Shown piece after piece: positions 43,203 to 51,305 of a DNA stretch of 64,000 bases. The notes below the pieces were generated by a model. The model was given only the letters and a program-made list of their open reading frames with translations, had not been told where the DNA came from and made no database searches. Positions within the stretch are counted from its first letter, which is position 1. Each line of letters begins with the position of its first letter. A program made the position numbers and the translations under genes. Source of the stretch: JBQTKD01 sp963703165 (GTDB lineage: Bacteria; Actinomycetota; Actinomycetes; Sporichthyales; Sporichthyaceae); the NCBI GenBank assembly GCA_963703165.1, contig OY969798.1, positions 4,898,001 through 4,962,000 on the forward strand. Direction: 5' to 3'.

Positions 43203-43277
43203 GGGGATGTCGTCCCCAGCGGCACCATGTCGGCCGGGTACTCAGGCCGACATGCTGCTGTACGGGACGACGTCCCC
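43203..43277. repeat. Family D-related palindromic element upstream of pgsA
   Basis: Outer arms GGGGATGTCGTCCCC and TACGGGACGACGTCCCC, inner arms ATGTCGGCC / GGCCGACAT. Outer arms resemble the family D palindrome (TACGGGATGACATCCC). 54 bases upstream of the pgsA start. Confidence 0.6.
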
Positions 43278-43331
43278 AGGCAGGCCGCCGGGCTGCGTAC
43301 CATTCGATCGACGCGGAATCTGGGAGAAGTC

Positions 43332-43967
43332 GTGCTCAACAAGTACGCGCGCGCGTTCTTCAACCGCGTGTTCACGCCGGTGGCCCGGGCGCTCGTGCGC
43401 GCCGGGGTGAGTCCGGACGTGGTGACGATCGTCGGCACGCTCGGCGTGATGGCGGGCGCGCTGATCCTGTTCCCCCGGGGAGAGTTCTTCTGGGGGACGC
43501 TGGTCATCACCGCTTTCGTGTTCTCCGACATCGTCGACGGCACGATGGCGCGGATGACCGGACGCTCCTCCGTGTGGGGCGCTTACCTGGACTCCACGCT
43601 CGACCGCTTCGGGGACGCCGCGGTGTTCGTCGGCCTGGCGATGTGGTTCGCCGGCGACGGCAGCAACGACCTGCTGTGCGCGCTGTGCCTCTACAACCTC
43701 TCGGCCGGGTCGATCGTGTCCTACGCCAAGGCCCGCGCCGAGGGGCTGGGCATGCGGGCCGACGTCGGCATCGCAGAGCGCTCGGACCGCCTCGTGCTGA
43801 TCCTCGTGGCCACCGGGCTGCAGGGCATCGGCGTCCCTGGAATCCAGCGTGCCGCGTTGATCATCCTGGCCGTGGCCAGCACCATCACCCTGGTGCAGCG
43901 GATGTTGCTGGTGCGTCAGCAGGCGCTGGCCAAGGAAGCCGAAGCAGCTGCGGCGGTGAATCAGTGA
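43332..43967 (+). CDS. pgsA: Phosphatidylinositol phosphate synthase (CDP-alcohol phosphatidyltransferase)
   Basis: 211 residues, about six membrane helices. Catalytic motif D-x2-DG-x2-AR-x8-G-x3-D-x3-D is complete in SDIVDGTMARMTGRSSVWGA followed by YLDSTLDRFGD. Makes phosphatidylinositol phosphate from CDP-diacylglycerol and inositol phosphate, first step to PIMs. GTG at 43332. First of three overlapping genes with the acyltransferase and pimA. Confidence 0.93.
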   Translation: MLNKYARAFFNRVFTPVARALVRAGVSPDVVTIVGTLGVMAGALILFPRGEFFWGTLVITAFVFSDIVDGTMARMTGRSSVWGAYLDSTLDRFGDAAVFVGLAMWFAGDGSNDLLCALCLYNLSAGSIVSYAKARAEGLGMRADVGIAERSDRLVLILVATGLQGIGVPGIQRAALIILAVASTITLVQRMLLVRQQALAKEAEAAAAVNQ

Positions 43968-44947
43968 GCACGGTCGCTGGAGTCCGCGCCAAGCCCACAC
44001 GGCCTCGGGTCTCCCTGGGTGAGCGGCTCGTCGCGCCCGCGTACCTCGCGGGGTGGCGAGTGGTGCGTCGACTGCCCGAGCCCGCCGCGGATCGCCTGTT
44101 CGCCTTCATCGCGGACCGCATCTGGGCGCGGCGCGGCCGCGGCGTCATCCAGTTGGAGCGCAACCTCGCCAGGGTGATCGGTGCGGACGCCGCCGATCCG
44201 GAGGTGCGGGAGCTGTCCAAGGCAGGGATGCGCTCCTATTTCCGCTACTGGTCCGAAAGTTTTCGGCTGCCGTCCTGGACCCCCGAGCAGGTCACCGCGC
44301 GGATGCTGCCCGAGGGCGAGCACCTCGTCCGTGCTGAACTCGACGTCGGCGTGGGCGTCATCCTGGCGTTGCCGCACTGCGCGAACTGGGACCTGGCCGG
44401 GGCCTGGCTGTCGGGCCAGGGCCTGCCCTTCACCACCGTCGCCGAGAAGCTGAAGCCTGCCACTCTCTACCAGGCCTTCGTGGACTACCGCGAGGGACTG
44501 GGCATGGAGGTGCTCGCGCTGGAACCGGGCAGCGGATCGGCGGTCCTGGCAGCCCTGGCCGCCCGGCTGCGCGACGGCAAGCTGATCTGCCTGGTCGCCG
44601 AACGCGATCTGACGGCCGCGGGTATCGAGGTGGACTTCTTCGGCGCCACCGCGCGGTTCCCGGCGGGCCCCGCGGCGCTGTCGGTGAGCACCGGGGCTGC
44701 GCTGATGCCGGTGACGCTGGCCTACGAGGGCAAGCAGATGCGCCTCCGCATCCACCCGCGCATCGTTCAACCCACCTCCGGGACCCGGGCCGAGCGCATC
44801 GCCGCGATGACCCAGCAACTGGCCGGGACCTTCGCCGCCTCGATCGCCGAGCACCCCGCGGACTGGCACATGCTGCAGCGGATCTGGCCCGACGACACAC
44901 GCCTGCGGCACGCCGGCGACCTCGGCCGCGCTCCCGCCGGCAAGTGA
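43964..44947 (+). CDS. patA: Phosphatidylinositol mannoside acyltransferase
   Basis: 327 residues, LpxL/HtrB-type lysophospholipid acyltransferase fold. Catalytic H(x4)D is seen in LALPHCANWDLAGAWLSG and the acceptor block RDGKLICLVAERDL. Acylates the mannose of PIM at the membrane. Overlaps pgsA (GTGA) and pimA (GTGA), the typical three-gene order in actinobacteria. Confidence 0.9.
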   Translation: MSTVAGVRAKPTRPRVSLGERLVAPAYLAGWRVVRRLPEPAADRLFAFIADRIWARRGRGVIQLERNLARVIGADAADPEVRELSKAGMRSYFRYWSESFRLPSWTPEQVTARMLPEGEHLVRAELDVGVGVILALPHCANWDLAGAWLSGQGLPFTTVAEKLKPATLYQAFVDYREGLGMEVLALEPGSGSAVLAALAARLRDGKLICLVAERDLTAAGIEVDFFGATARFPAGPAALSVSTGAALMPVTLAYEGKQMRLRIHPRIVQPTSGTRAERIAAMTQQLAGTFAASIAEHPADWHMLQRIWPDDTRLRHAGDLGRAPAGK

Positions 44948-46185
44948 CCGTCCCGGCGACGGACTACAGCGGGACCGGCGCGGACACCGGCCGGGCCCTG
45001 CGCGTCGGGCTGGTGTGCCCGTACTCGTGGGACGTGCCCGGGGGAGTGCAGGCGCACATCCGGGACCTGGCCGAGGCGCTGATGGACCGGGGCCACTTCG
45101 TGTCGGTGCTAGCTCCCGTCGACTCCGACTCCCAGGCGGACGTGCCGGACTGGGTCGTGCCCGCCGGGCGGGCTGTCCCGGTGCCGTTCAACGGCTCGGT
45201 GGCGCGATTGGCCTTCGGCCCGGTGACCAAGGCGCGGGTGAAGCGCTGGGTCGCCGAGGGTGGGTTCGACGTCCTGCACGTGCACGAGCCGACGGTCCCC
45301 AGCCTGTCGCTGCTCGCGTGCTGGGGGGCGAGCGGACCGATCGTCGGTACGTTCCACATGTCGCACGACGAGCGGTCCCGGGCGATGGCCGTCGCGCACA
45401 CCGCGCTGCAGCCGTTCCTGGAGAAGATCACCGCCCGGATTGCGGTGTCCGAACCGGCTCGGCGCACGCTCGTGGAGCACCTCGGCGGCGACGCCATCCT
45501 GATTCCCAACGGTGTCGCTGTCGCCCGGTTCGCCTCCGCGGAGCCGTTGCCCGGGTGGCCCGGTGAGGGTGGGGCGATCGGGTTCCTGGGGCGTTTCGAC
45601 GAGTCCCGCAAGGGCTTCCCGGTGCTGGCCGCGGCGATGGAGCAGCTCGTCGCGCGTCGACCCGGGCTGCGTCTGCTGGTCGGTGGGCCGGGGGACGCGG
45701 AGGAGGCGCTGGCGGGCCTGTCGCCGGCCGCCCGCGCGCAGGTGACGATGCTCGGGATGGTCGACGAGGCCGACAAGGCGCGACTGCTGCGCTCGGTGGA
45801 CCTATACGTCGCGCCGAACATCGGCGGGGAGAGCTTCGGGATCATCCTCACCGAGGCGATGGCGGCCGGGACCCCCGTGGTGGCCGCGGATCTGGACGCC
45901 TTCCGCCGGGTCCTCGACGACGGTGCGTGCGGGACCCTCGTGCCGGTCGGTGACGCCGACGCGCTCGCCCGTGGCATCGCCGAGCTGCTGGACGACCCGG
46001 CCCGGCGGACCGCGCAGGCCGCGGCCGCGACGGCGTCGGTGGCCCGCTACGACTGGGCGAGCGTGGTCCGCGACGTGCTGGCCGTCTACGAGACCGTCGT
46101 CGCAGGCTCGGCCGTGCCGGTGGAGCCCGCGGGCCGCTTCGCCCGCTTCGTCGCCCTCGCCGATCGACAGGGCTCGGGCAACTAG
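44944..46185 (+). CDS. pimA: Phosphatidyl-myo-inositol alpha-mannosyltransferase
   Basis: 413 residues, GT4 glycosyltransferase. N-terminal VGLVCPYSWDVPGGVQAHIR, HVHEPTVPSLSLLACWG, and the GDP-mannose-binding PNIGGESFGIILTEAMAAGT C-terminal domain. Adds the first mannose to phosphatidylinositol on the cytosolic face. Starts with GTGA overlap after the acyltransferase. Confidence 0.93.
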   Translation: MTVPATDYSGTGADTGRALRVGLVCPYSWDVPGGVQAHIRDLAEALMDRGHFVSVLAPVDSDSQADVPDWVVPAGRAVPVPFNGSVARLAFGPVTKARVKRWVAEGGFDVLHVHEPTVPSLSLLACWGASGPIVGTFHMSHDERSRAMAVAHTALQPFLEKITARIAVSEPARRTLVEHLGGDAILIPNGVAVARFASAEPLPGWPGEGGAIGFLGRFDESRKGFPVLAAAMEQLVARRPGLRLLVGGPGDAEEALAGLSPAARAQVTMLGMVDEADKARLLRSVDLYVAPNIGGESFGIILTEAMAAGTPVVAADLDAFRRVLDDGACGTLVPVGDADALARGIAELLDDPARRTAQAAAATASVARYDWASVVRDVLAVYETVVAGSAVPVEPAGRFARFVALADRQGSGN

Positions 46186-46188
46186 GTC

Positions 46189-46725
46189 ATGCACGAGGTC
46201 GTCTGGTTCGTGCTGCTGTTCGTGCTGATCGGGTTCTACCTGAGCTGGACGGCCGGCCGCCTGGACCAGTTGCACCACCGCATCGATGCCGCCCGCTCAG
46301 CGCTGGACGCTCAACTGGTGCGCCGGTCCTCCGTCGCGATCGAACTGGCCGGGTGCGGGTTGCTCGACCCGGCGGCAGCGTTGCTCATCGCCGGGGCCGC
46401 GCACGAAGCGCGGGAGTGCCCCGACAGCGAGCGTGAACTGGCCGAGTCCAACCTGTCCCGGGCCCTGCGCGCGGCGCTCGACCAGCCGAGGCAGGCCGAG
46501 GAGTTGCGCGCGGACCGCTCGGGGGAGTTGCTGCTCGGCGAACTCGACGCCGCCGCGCGCCGCGTCGTCATGGCCCGGCGCTTCCACAACGACGCCGTCC
46601 GCGCCAGCCGTGCCGTCCGCCGCAAGCGCCACGTCCGCTACCTGCGCCTTGCCGGCCACGCCTCTCAGCCGACCAACTTCGAGTGCGACGACGTCCCGCC
46701 CGACTGCCTCGCCCGCGCGCTCTGA
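46189..46725 (+). CDS. Membrane-anchored hypothetical protein following pimA
   Basis: 178 residues. N-terminal helix VVWFVLLFVLIGFYLSWTAG (4-23) then a helical cytoplasmic domain with RRSSVAIELAGCGLLDPAAA and RRVVMARRFHNDAVRASRAV, LemA-like in layout. Three bases after pimA, so co-transcribed; regularly next to PIM genes in actinobacteria by memory. Function unknown. Confidence 0.8.
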   Translation: MHEVVWFVLLFVLIGFYLSWTAGRLDQLHHRIDAARSALDAQLVRRSSVAIELAGCGLLDPAAALLIAGAAHEARECPDSERELAESNLSRALRAALDQPRQAEELRADRSGELLLGELDAAARRVVMARRFHNDAVRASRAVRRKRHVRYLRLAGHASQPTNFECDDVPPDCLARAL

Positions 46726-46738
46726 GGCGGCCCGGGTA

Positions 46739-46811
46739 GCTCAGTACTGACATGGCGGCCTCGCAATCCGGACATTTCGGGCACGAATGTGCCTTTGCGT
46801 CAGTACTGAGC
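46739..46811. repeat. Family B palindromic element, CTCAGTACTGAC arms, copy 1
   Basis: GCTCAGTACTGAC / GTCAGTACTGAGC, 13-base perfect arms around a 47-base centre. Each arm is itself palindromic (TCAGTACTGA). Copy 2 at 59836-59912 shares only the arms. Confidence 0.85.
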
Positions 46812-46849
46812 GGCCGGGCGGGCGGAAATACCGGGTGGCTCGGGCTCCT

Positions 46850-46855
46850 TAGAAT
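46850..46855 (+). promoter_or_regulatory. -10-like TAGAAT before pdxS
   Basis: TAGAAT 40 bases upstream of the pdxS TTG start; an actinobacterial -10 consensus match with no clear -35. Confidence 0.4.
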
Positions 46856-46894
46856 GGGTGGGCACACCCCACCAAGCTTTCCGAAGGACTTCTG

Positions 46895-47797
46895 TTGACC
46901 GGCAGCGAACAGACCCCTGTCCACGGCACCGCGCGCGTGAAGCGCGGGATGGCCGAGCAGCTCAAGGGCGGCGTGATCATGGACGTCGTCAACGCTGAGC
47001 AGGCGAAGATCGCGGAGGACGCGGGCGCTGTCGCCGTCATGGCGCTCGAGCGAGTTCCCGCCGACATCCGGGCGCAGGGTGGCGTCTCGCGCATGTCGGA
47101 CCCGGACATGATCGACGGCATCATCGCCGCGGTCTCGATCCCGGTCATGGCCAAGGCCCGCATCGGGCACTTCGTCGAGGCGCAGGTGCTGCAGTCCCTC
47201 GGTGTCGACTACATCGACGAGTCCGAGGTCCTCACCCCGGCCGACTACGCCCACCACATCGACAAGCTCCGTTTCACCGTCCCCTTCGTGTGCGGGGCGA
47301 CGAACCTCGGTGAGGCCCTGCGCCGCATCAACGAGGGCGCCGCGATGATCCGCTCCAAGGGTGAGGCCGGCACCGGAGACGTCTCCAACGCGGTCACGCA
47401 CATGCGCACCATCCGCGGCGAGATGCGCCGGCTCACGTCGATGTCCGAGGACGAGCTCTACGTCGCCGCGAAGGAACTGCAGGCCCCCTACGACCTCGTC
47501 GTCGACGTCGCGCGCACCGGCAAGCTGCCCGTCGTGCTGTTCACCGCCGGCGGCATCGCGACCCCGTCCGACGCGGCGATGATGATGCAGCTCGGCGCGG
47601 ACGGTGTGTTCGTCGGCTCGGGCATCTTCAAGTCCGGAAACCCGGCCGAGCGCGCCGAGGCGATCGTGAAGGCCACCACCTTCTACGACGACCCGGACGT
47701 CATCGCGAAGGTCTCGCGCGGCCTCGGCGAGGCGATGGTCGGGATCAACGTCGCCGACATCCCGGAACCGCACCGCCTGTCCGAGCGCGGCTGGTGA
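46895..47797 (+). CDS. pdxS: Pyridoxal 5'-phosphate synthase lyase subunit
   Basis: 300 residues, TTG start with GAAGGA upstream. Hallmarks: KRGMAEQLKGGVIMDVVNAE, SIPVMAKARIGHFVEAQVLQ with catalytic Lys, and FTAGGIATPSDAAMMMQLGA DGVFVGSGIF phosphate site. A TIM barrel that makes PLP from ribose 5-phosphate, glyceraldehyde 3-phosphate and ammonia from PdxT. pdxT follows after 76 bases. Confidence 0.97.
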   Translation: MTGSEQTPVHGTARVKRGMAEQLKGGVIMDVVNAEQAKIAEDAGAVAVMALERVPADIRAQGGVSRMSDPDMIDGIIAAVSIPVMAKARIGHFVEAQVLQSLGVDYIDESEVLTPADYAHHIDKLRFTVPFVCGATNLGEALRRINEGAAMIRSKGEAGTGDVSNAVTHMRTIRGEMRRLTSMSEDELYVAAKELQAPYDLVVDVARTGKLPVVLFTAGGIATPSDAAMMMQLGADGVFVGSGIFKSGNPAERAEAIVKATTFYDDPDVIAKVSRGLGEAMVGINVADIPEPHRLSERGW

Positions 47798-47808
47798 AGC
47801 TCGATCGG

Positions 47809-47886
47809 TACGGGATGTCATCCCGTACGGGCGCTTGTCAGTCCGTGCACGGGCCGACAAGGGCGGTGACGGGATGACATCCCGTA
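47809..47886. repeat. Family D palindromic element spanning the pdxT start
   Basis: Two inverted copies: TACGGGATGTCATCCCGTA (47809-47827) and ACGGGATGACATCCCGT (47869-47885), with inner CTTGTC / GACAAG. The second copy contains the pdxT ATG (47874). Confidence 0.85.
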
Positions 47887-48467
47887 ACCCTCGGATCGGC
47901 GTGCTGGCGCTGCAGGGCGACGTCGCGGAGCACCTACGGCTGCTCGAGGCCGCCGCCGCGACGGCGGTCAAGGTCCGCACCCGGTCCGAGCTCGCGCGGG
48001 TGGACGGCCTCGTGCTGCCCGGCGGGGAGTCGACGACGATCATCAAGCTCGCCGCGGCCTTCGACCTGCTCGAACCGCTGCGCAAGGCCGTCAAGCTGGG
48101 CCTCCCGACCTACGGCTCCTGCGCGGGGATGATCCTGCTCGCGGACCGCATCGTCGACGGCATCGACGGCCAGGAGACGATCGGCGGGCTCGACGTCGTC
48201 GTCCGTCGGAACGCCTTCGGGCGTCAGGTCGACTCCTTCGAGACCGATCTGCAGTTCGCCGGCGACGAGACCCCGCTGCAGGCGGTGTTCATCCGCGCGC
48301 CGGAGGTGCAGTCCGTCGGTCCGGACGTCGAGGTGCTCGCCCGGGTGGGCGCGGAGCGGATTGTGGCGGTCCGTCAGGGACCCTTGCTGGCAACCAGTTT
48401 CCACCCCGAACTCACCGGCGACGACCGGGTGCACCGCTACTTCGTGGGCCTCGTCCGCAGTTCCTGA
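47874..48467 (+). CDS. pdxT: Pyridoxal 5'-phosphate synthase glutaminase subunit
   Basis: 197 residues. Class I amidotransferase: PRIGVLALQGDVAEHLRLLE, LVLPGGESTTIIKL, nucleophile Cys in YGSCAGMILLADRI, and catalytic His-Glu in SFHPELTGDDRVHRYFV. Supplies ammonia to PdxS. The ATG lies inside a 17-base palindrome; there is only a weak GGGCGG SD. A TTG at 47835 is in frame but adds residues not seen in the family. Confidence 0.95.
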   Translation: MTSRNPRIGVLALQGDVAEHLRLLEAAAATAVKVRTRSELARVDGLVLPGGESTTIIKLAAAFDLLEPLRKAVKLGLPTYGSCAGMILLADRIVDGIDGQETIGGLDVVVRRNAFGRQVDSFETDLQFAGDETPLQAVFIRAPEVQSVGPDVEVLARVGAERIVAVRQGPLLATSFHPELTGDDRVHRYFVGLVRSS

Positions 48468-48480
48468 CGTCGGGGCTCTC

Positions 48481-48538
48481 CCGTCGCCGCAGTGGAACAC
48501 CGGGCTGACGATCGTTTTCAGTGCCTGCGCGATGGGGA
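48481..48538 (+). repeat. Family A palindromic repeat copy 3, degenerate
   Basis: Same order as copy 2: CCCGTCGCCGCAGTGGAACA, inner GATCGTTTTC, and CCTGCGCGATGGGG. Arms have decayed so the inverted repeat is imperfect; 14 bases after the pdxT stop. Confidence 0.75.
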
Positions 48539-48581
48539 TTGCTCCGGCACGCCGAGGGGTCGGCGAGTTGGGCCCGCTCGT

Positions 48582-48587
48582 TAGAAT
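48582..48587 (+). promoter_or_regulatory. -10-like TAGAAT before yebC
   Basis: TAGAAT 60 bases upstream of the yebC ATG. Confidence 0.4.
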
Positions 48588-48646
48588 TTGCCCGCGGAGG
48601 CACTCGGTTCCTCCGCAACCAGTCGAGACCGCAGGAGCGCAGCGCT

Positions 48647-49399
48647 ATGTCTGGCCACTCAAAATGGGCGACGACCAAGCACAAGAAGGCCGTCGTCGAC
48701 GCCAAGCGCGGAAAGCTCTTCGCGAAGATGATCAAGAACATCGAGGTCGCGGCCCGCACTGGTGGCGGTGACCCGGCGGGTAACCCGACGCTCTACGACG
48801 CCATCCAGAAGGCGAAGAAGTCCTCCGTTCCCAACGACAACATCAGCAACGCGGTCAAGCGCGGTTCCGGTGCCGAAACCGGTGGCGCGGACTGGCAGAC
48901 GATCATGTATGAGGGTTACGGCCCCAACGGGGTCGCGGTCCTGATCGAGTGCCTGACGGACAATCGCAACCGCGCGGCCTCCGAGGTGCGCGTCGCGGTC
49001 ACCCGCAATCACGGCTCGATGGCCGACCCCGGCTCGGTGTCGTTCATGTTCAACCGCAAGGGCGTGGTCATCGTGCCGGCCGCGGGATTGAACGAGGACG
49101 ACGTGTTGATGGCCGTGCTCGAGGCGGGCGCCGAGGAGGTCAACAACCTCGGTGAGGCCTTTGAAATCATCAGCGAGCCGCGGGACATGGTCGCGGTCCG
49201 CACCGCGCTGCAGGAGGCGGGCATCGACTACGAGTCCGCCGACGCCTCGTTCGTGCCCAGCGTGAACGTCGAGGTCGACGAGGAGACCGCACGCAAGGTC
49301 TTCAAGCTCATCGACGCACTCGAAGACCTGGACGACGTCCAGAACATCTACTCGAACTTCGACGTCAGCGACGAGATCATGGCGCTCATCGACGCCTGA
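48647..49399 (+). CDS. yebC: YebC/PmpR-family translation/transcription factor
   Basis: 250 residues starting MSGHSKWATTKHKKAVVDAK, the family signature, with GGGDPAGNPTLYDAIQKAKK and NIYSNFDVSDE at the end. Binds nucleic acid; recent work links YebC proteins to translation of proline stretches. SD GCAGGAG. In many actinobacteria it lies between pdxT and ruvC, as here. Confidence 0.96.
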   Translation: MSGHSKWATTKHKKAVVDAKRGKLFAKMIKNIEVAARTGGGDPAGNPTLYDAIQKAKKSSVPNDNISNAVKRGSGAETGGADWQTIMYEGYGPNGVAVLIECLTDNRNRAASEVRVAVTRNHGSMADPGSVSFMFNRKGVVIVPAAGLNEDDVLMAVLEAGAEEVNNLGEAFEIISEPRDMVAVRTALQEAGIDYESADASFVPSVNVEVDEETARKVFKLIDALEDLDDVQNIYSNFDVSDEIMALIDA

Positions 49400-49443
49400 C
49401 CCGCCGCGCCTGACCTGGCTGCCGCTTGACCTGGCTGCTCGGA

Positions 49444-49519
49444 CGGGCATGGATGCCCTGGTGACCATGCGAACCCCTGATTTCGCCCTCCGGAGTGGTC
49501 GCACGGGCATCGATGCCCC
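49444..49519. repeat. Palindrome pair, GGGCATSGATGCCC
   Basis: GGGCATGGATGCCC at 49445-49458 and GGGCATCGATGCCC at 49505-49518, each palindromic, 60 bases apart, followed by similar GTGACC / GCGACC. The same two-palindrome design as family D with different sequence. Confidence 0.6.
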
Positions 49520-49652
49520 GGCGACCTACGCCTGGCGCAGCGCGGACTTTCGCAGGGTTTGACCCGGTCTGGGCCTGTTGCGCCTGGTGTATGTGTGACT
49601 CGTGGGCCTAGCGTGAGCACGCTTACGTGCACACGTCCTGGGGGGACCACAC

Positions 49653-50294
49653 ATGCGGACTCGACTTCTCCGCGCGGCAGTACTGATGACGCTGGCCGGC
49701 TCGCTCGCCGGGTGCGGTCTGTTCACCCAGCCCGTGGCGGCCCCACCGGCCCCTGACCAGCAGGAACTCGCCGCCAGCGCGGTCCGAGAGGCGTTGGACT
49801 CCCCGGCGAAGGCCCCCCCGCTGACAGACACCATGCGGGTGCGGGTCGACGTCTACGCCGACGACGTCTGCAGCGGCCTCGAGCGCTTCGGCGCGGCCTA
49901 TCAGCGGGCCCGCGCTGAACGGCGCGAAGGCCTCTACAGCACACCGCACAAGGCCAAGAAGGCGATGCTCGCCTACATCGACGCCGTCGACCTGGCGTTG
50001 GACAACGCAGTCGCGGCCACGGCCGCCTGGGGCGTGCCAGACGTCGCGAACGGCGAGGAACTCGCCACCAAGGTGCGCTCCGCGCTGCAGACCGTCCAGC
50101 GGACCAACTACAAGTACCGACCCCAGATTGCCGTGCTGCACAGCACCGACAAGAACTTCACCCATGTCGCCCGCACGCTGCTGATGGAGTCCGAGGCTGA
50201 GGTCTCGACCGCGCTGCTCAAGCTGGACTGGTTCGACGCGGGCGGCGCCTTCAAGAGCGCCTTCAACAAGTCGCGGACCTGCCAGGCGCTCTGA
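49653..50294 (+). CDS. Lipoprotein of unknown function, first of a pair
   Basis: 213 residues. Signal with lipobox LAGC at about 18-21. The mature part is helical and contains several lysines and arginines; ends FNKSRTCQAL with a Cys four residues from the end. Similar in size and layout to the next gene, which also ends with a cysteine (SKACPSV), suggesting an old duplication. No family recognised. Confidence 0.75.
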   Translation: MRTRLLRAAVLMTLAGSLAGCGLFTQPVAAPPAPDQQELAASAVREALDSPAKAPPLTDTMRVRVDVYADDVCSGLERFGAAYQRARAERREGLYSTPHKAKKAMLAYIDAVDLALDNAVAATAAWGVPDVANGEELATKVRSALQTVQRTNYKYRPQIAVLHSTDKNFTHVARTLLMESEAEVSTALLKLDWFDAGGAFKSAFNKSRTCQAL

Positions 50295-50352
50295 CGGCCT
50301 CAATCGGCCCAATTCGGTCCCTCCGGGGTCGACCCGCCGGCAAGATCGCGAG

Positions 50353-51051
50353 ATGCGCACTGGATCCCTGACCCTTGCCCTGGTCATCACCGGCACGCTG
50401 CTCGCCGGCTGCGGCGGCGGGGACGACAAGGACTCCGCGAAGGCCGACGCGTCCCCGAGCCCGAGCGCGAGTGCCAGGGCCCCCCTGGCGGGGCCGACGC
50501 CCAACGGGAGCGCGAGCGCGAAGCCGTCGCCGACGTCGTCGCCGACCGCGAAGCCCAAGGCCGACGTCGCCATCGGTCCCGAGACCGCCCCCGTGAAGTA
50601 CGCCAAGGCGTACTGCCGGGCGATCGGGGACAACGCGCAGGCAGCCCGCAAGCTCGCCGCCGCACGGGCCACGCTCGCCAAGCCCGGCAACAAGACCGCG
50701 ACCGAGCTGCAGACCTCCGTCGTCGACGACCTCGACGGGTTCCGCGCCGACGTGCTCAAGAACGTCAATAACCTGCGCAAGGCCGGCTCGCCGAAGCTCA
50801 AGGACGGCAAGAAGATGGCCGCCGGGATCCGCAAGGCCTACGACTACATCGACCTCGTCGACAAGGCCCTCGTGGAGCTGGCGGCGGTCGACGAGACCGA
50901 GGCCGCCGACTGGGCCAAGGCCGCCAAGCTGATCGTCGACGACCTGCAGGACGACATCAACGAGCGAGGCGCCGAGGGCCTGCGCGAAGCACCCGAGTCA
51001 GACGAGTTCGCCGACGCCGTCATCGCATCCAAGGCCTGTCCCTCCGTCTGA
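50353..51051 (+). CDS. Lipoprotein of unknown function, second of a pair
   Basis: 232 residues. Lipobox LLAGCGGG at about 16-22, a long Ser/Pro/Ala linker (about 28-70), then a helical domain VKYAKAYCRAIGDNAQAARK with DLDGFRADVLKNVNNLRKAG and KAYDYIDLVDKALVELAAV. Extracytoplasmic. 58 bases after the first lipoprotein, likely one operon. Confidence 0.75.
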   Translation: MRTGSLTLALVITGTLLAGCGGGDDKDSAKADASPSPSASARAPLAGPTPNGSASAKPSPTSSPTAKPKADVAIGPETAPVKYAKAYCRAIGDNAQAARKLAAARATLAKPGNKTATELQTSVVDDLDGFRADVLKNVNNLRKAGSPKLKDGKKMAAGIRKAYDYIDLVDKALVELAAVDETEAADWAKAAKLIVDDLQDDINERGAEGLREAPESDEFADAVIASKACPSV

Positions 51052-51078
51052 TCCAGGCAGCAGGTTCGCGCGCACCCA

Positions 51079-51197
51079 TGCGTCCGACATCTGGCGTCCG
51101 GTGGGCTCCGCAACGTCGGACGCAACGGCCTCTTGCTCGGCGGTAACCCCGTGCGTCCGACACGGAGCGTCCGGTGGGCTCCGCATCGTCGGACGCA
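51079..51197. repeat. Two tandem GCGTCCGA-family palindromic elements
   Basis: Elements at 51079-51124 and 51152-51197, 46 bases each. Arms TGCGTCCGAC / GTCGGACGCA; shared centre GCGTCCGGTGGGCTCCGCA. Start-to-start 73 bases. In the gap between the lipoprotein and ruvC. Confidence 0.8.
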
Positions 51198-51274
51198 TCG
51201 GCTTGTCGCAACGGGGTTGGCCCTGTAGCGGCGCGTCGCTGAGGCAATCTGTCGGCGCGGCCGCATAGCGTGAG

Positions 51275-51294
51275 GTCCGAACATCTGTTCGGAC
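51275..51294. promoter_or_regulatory. LexA (SOS) box upstream of ruvC
   Basis: Perfect 20-base palindrome GTCCGAACATCTGTTCGGAC containing CGAAC-N4-GTTCG, the LexA consensus of actinobacteria, 11 bases before the ruvC GTG. Confidence 0.88.
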
Positions 51295-51305
51295 CAGGAG
51301 GCAGT

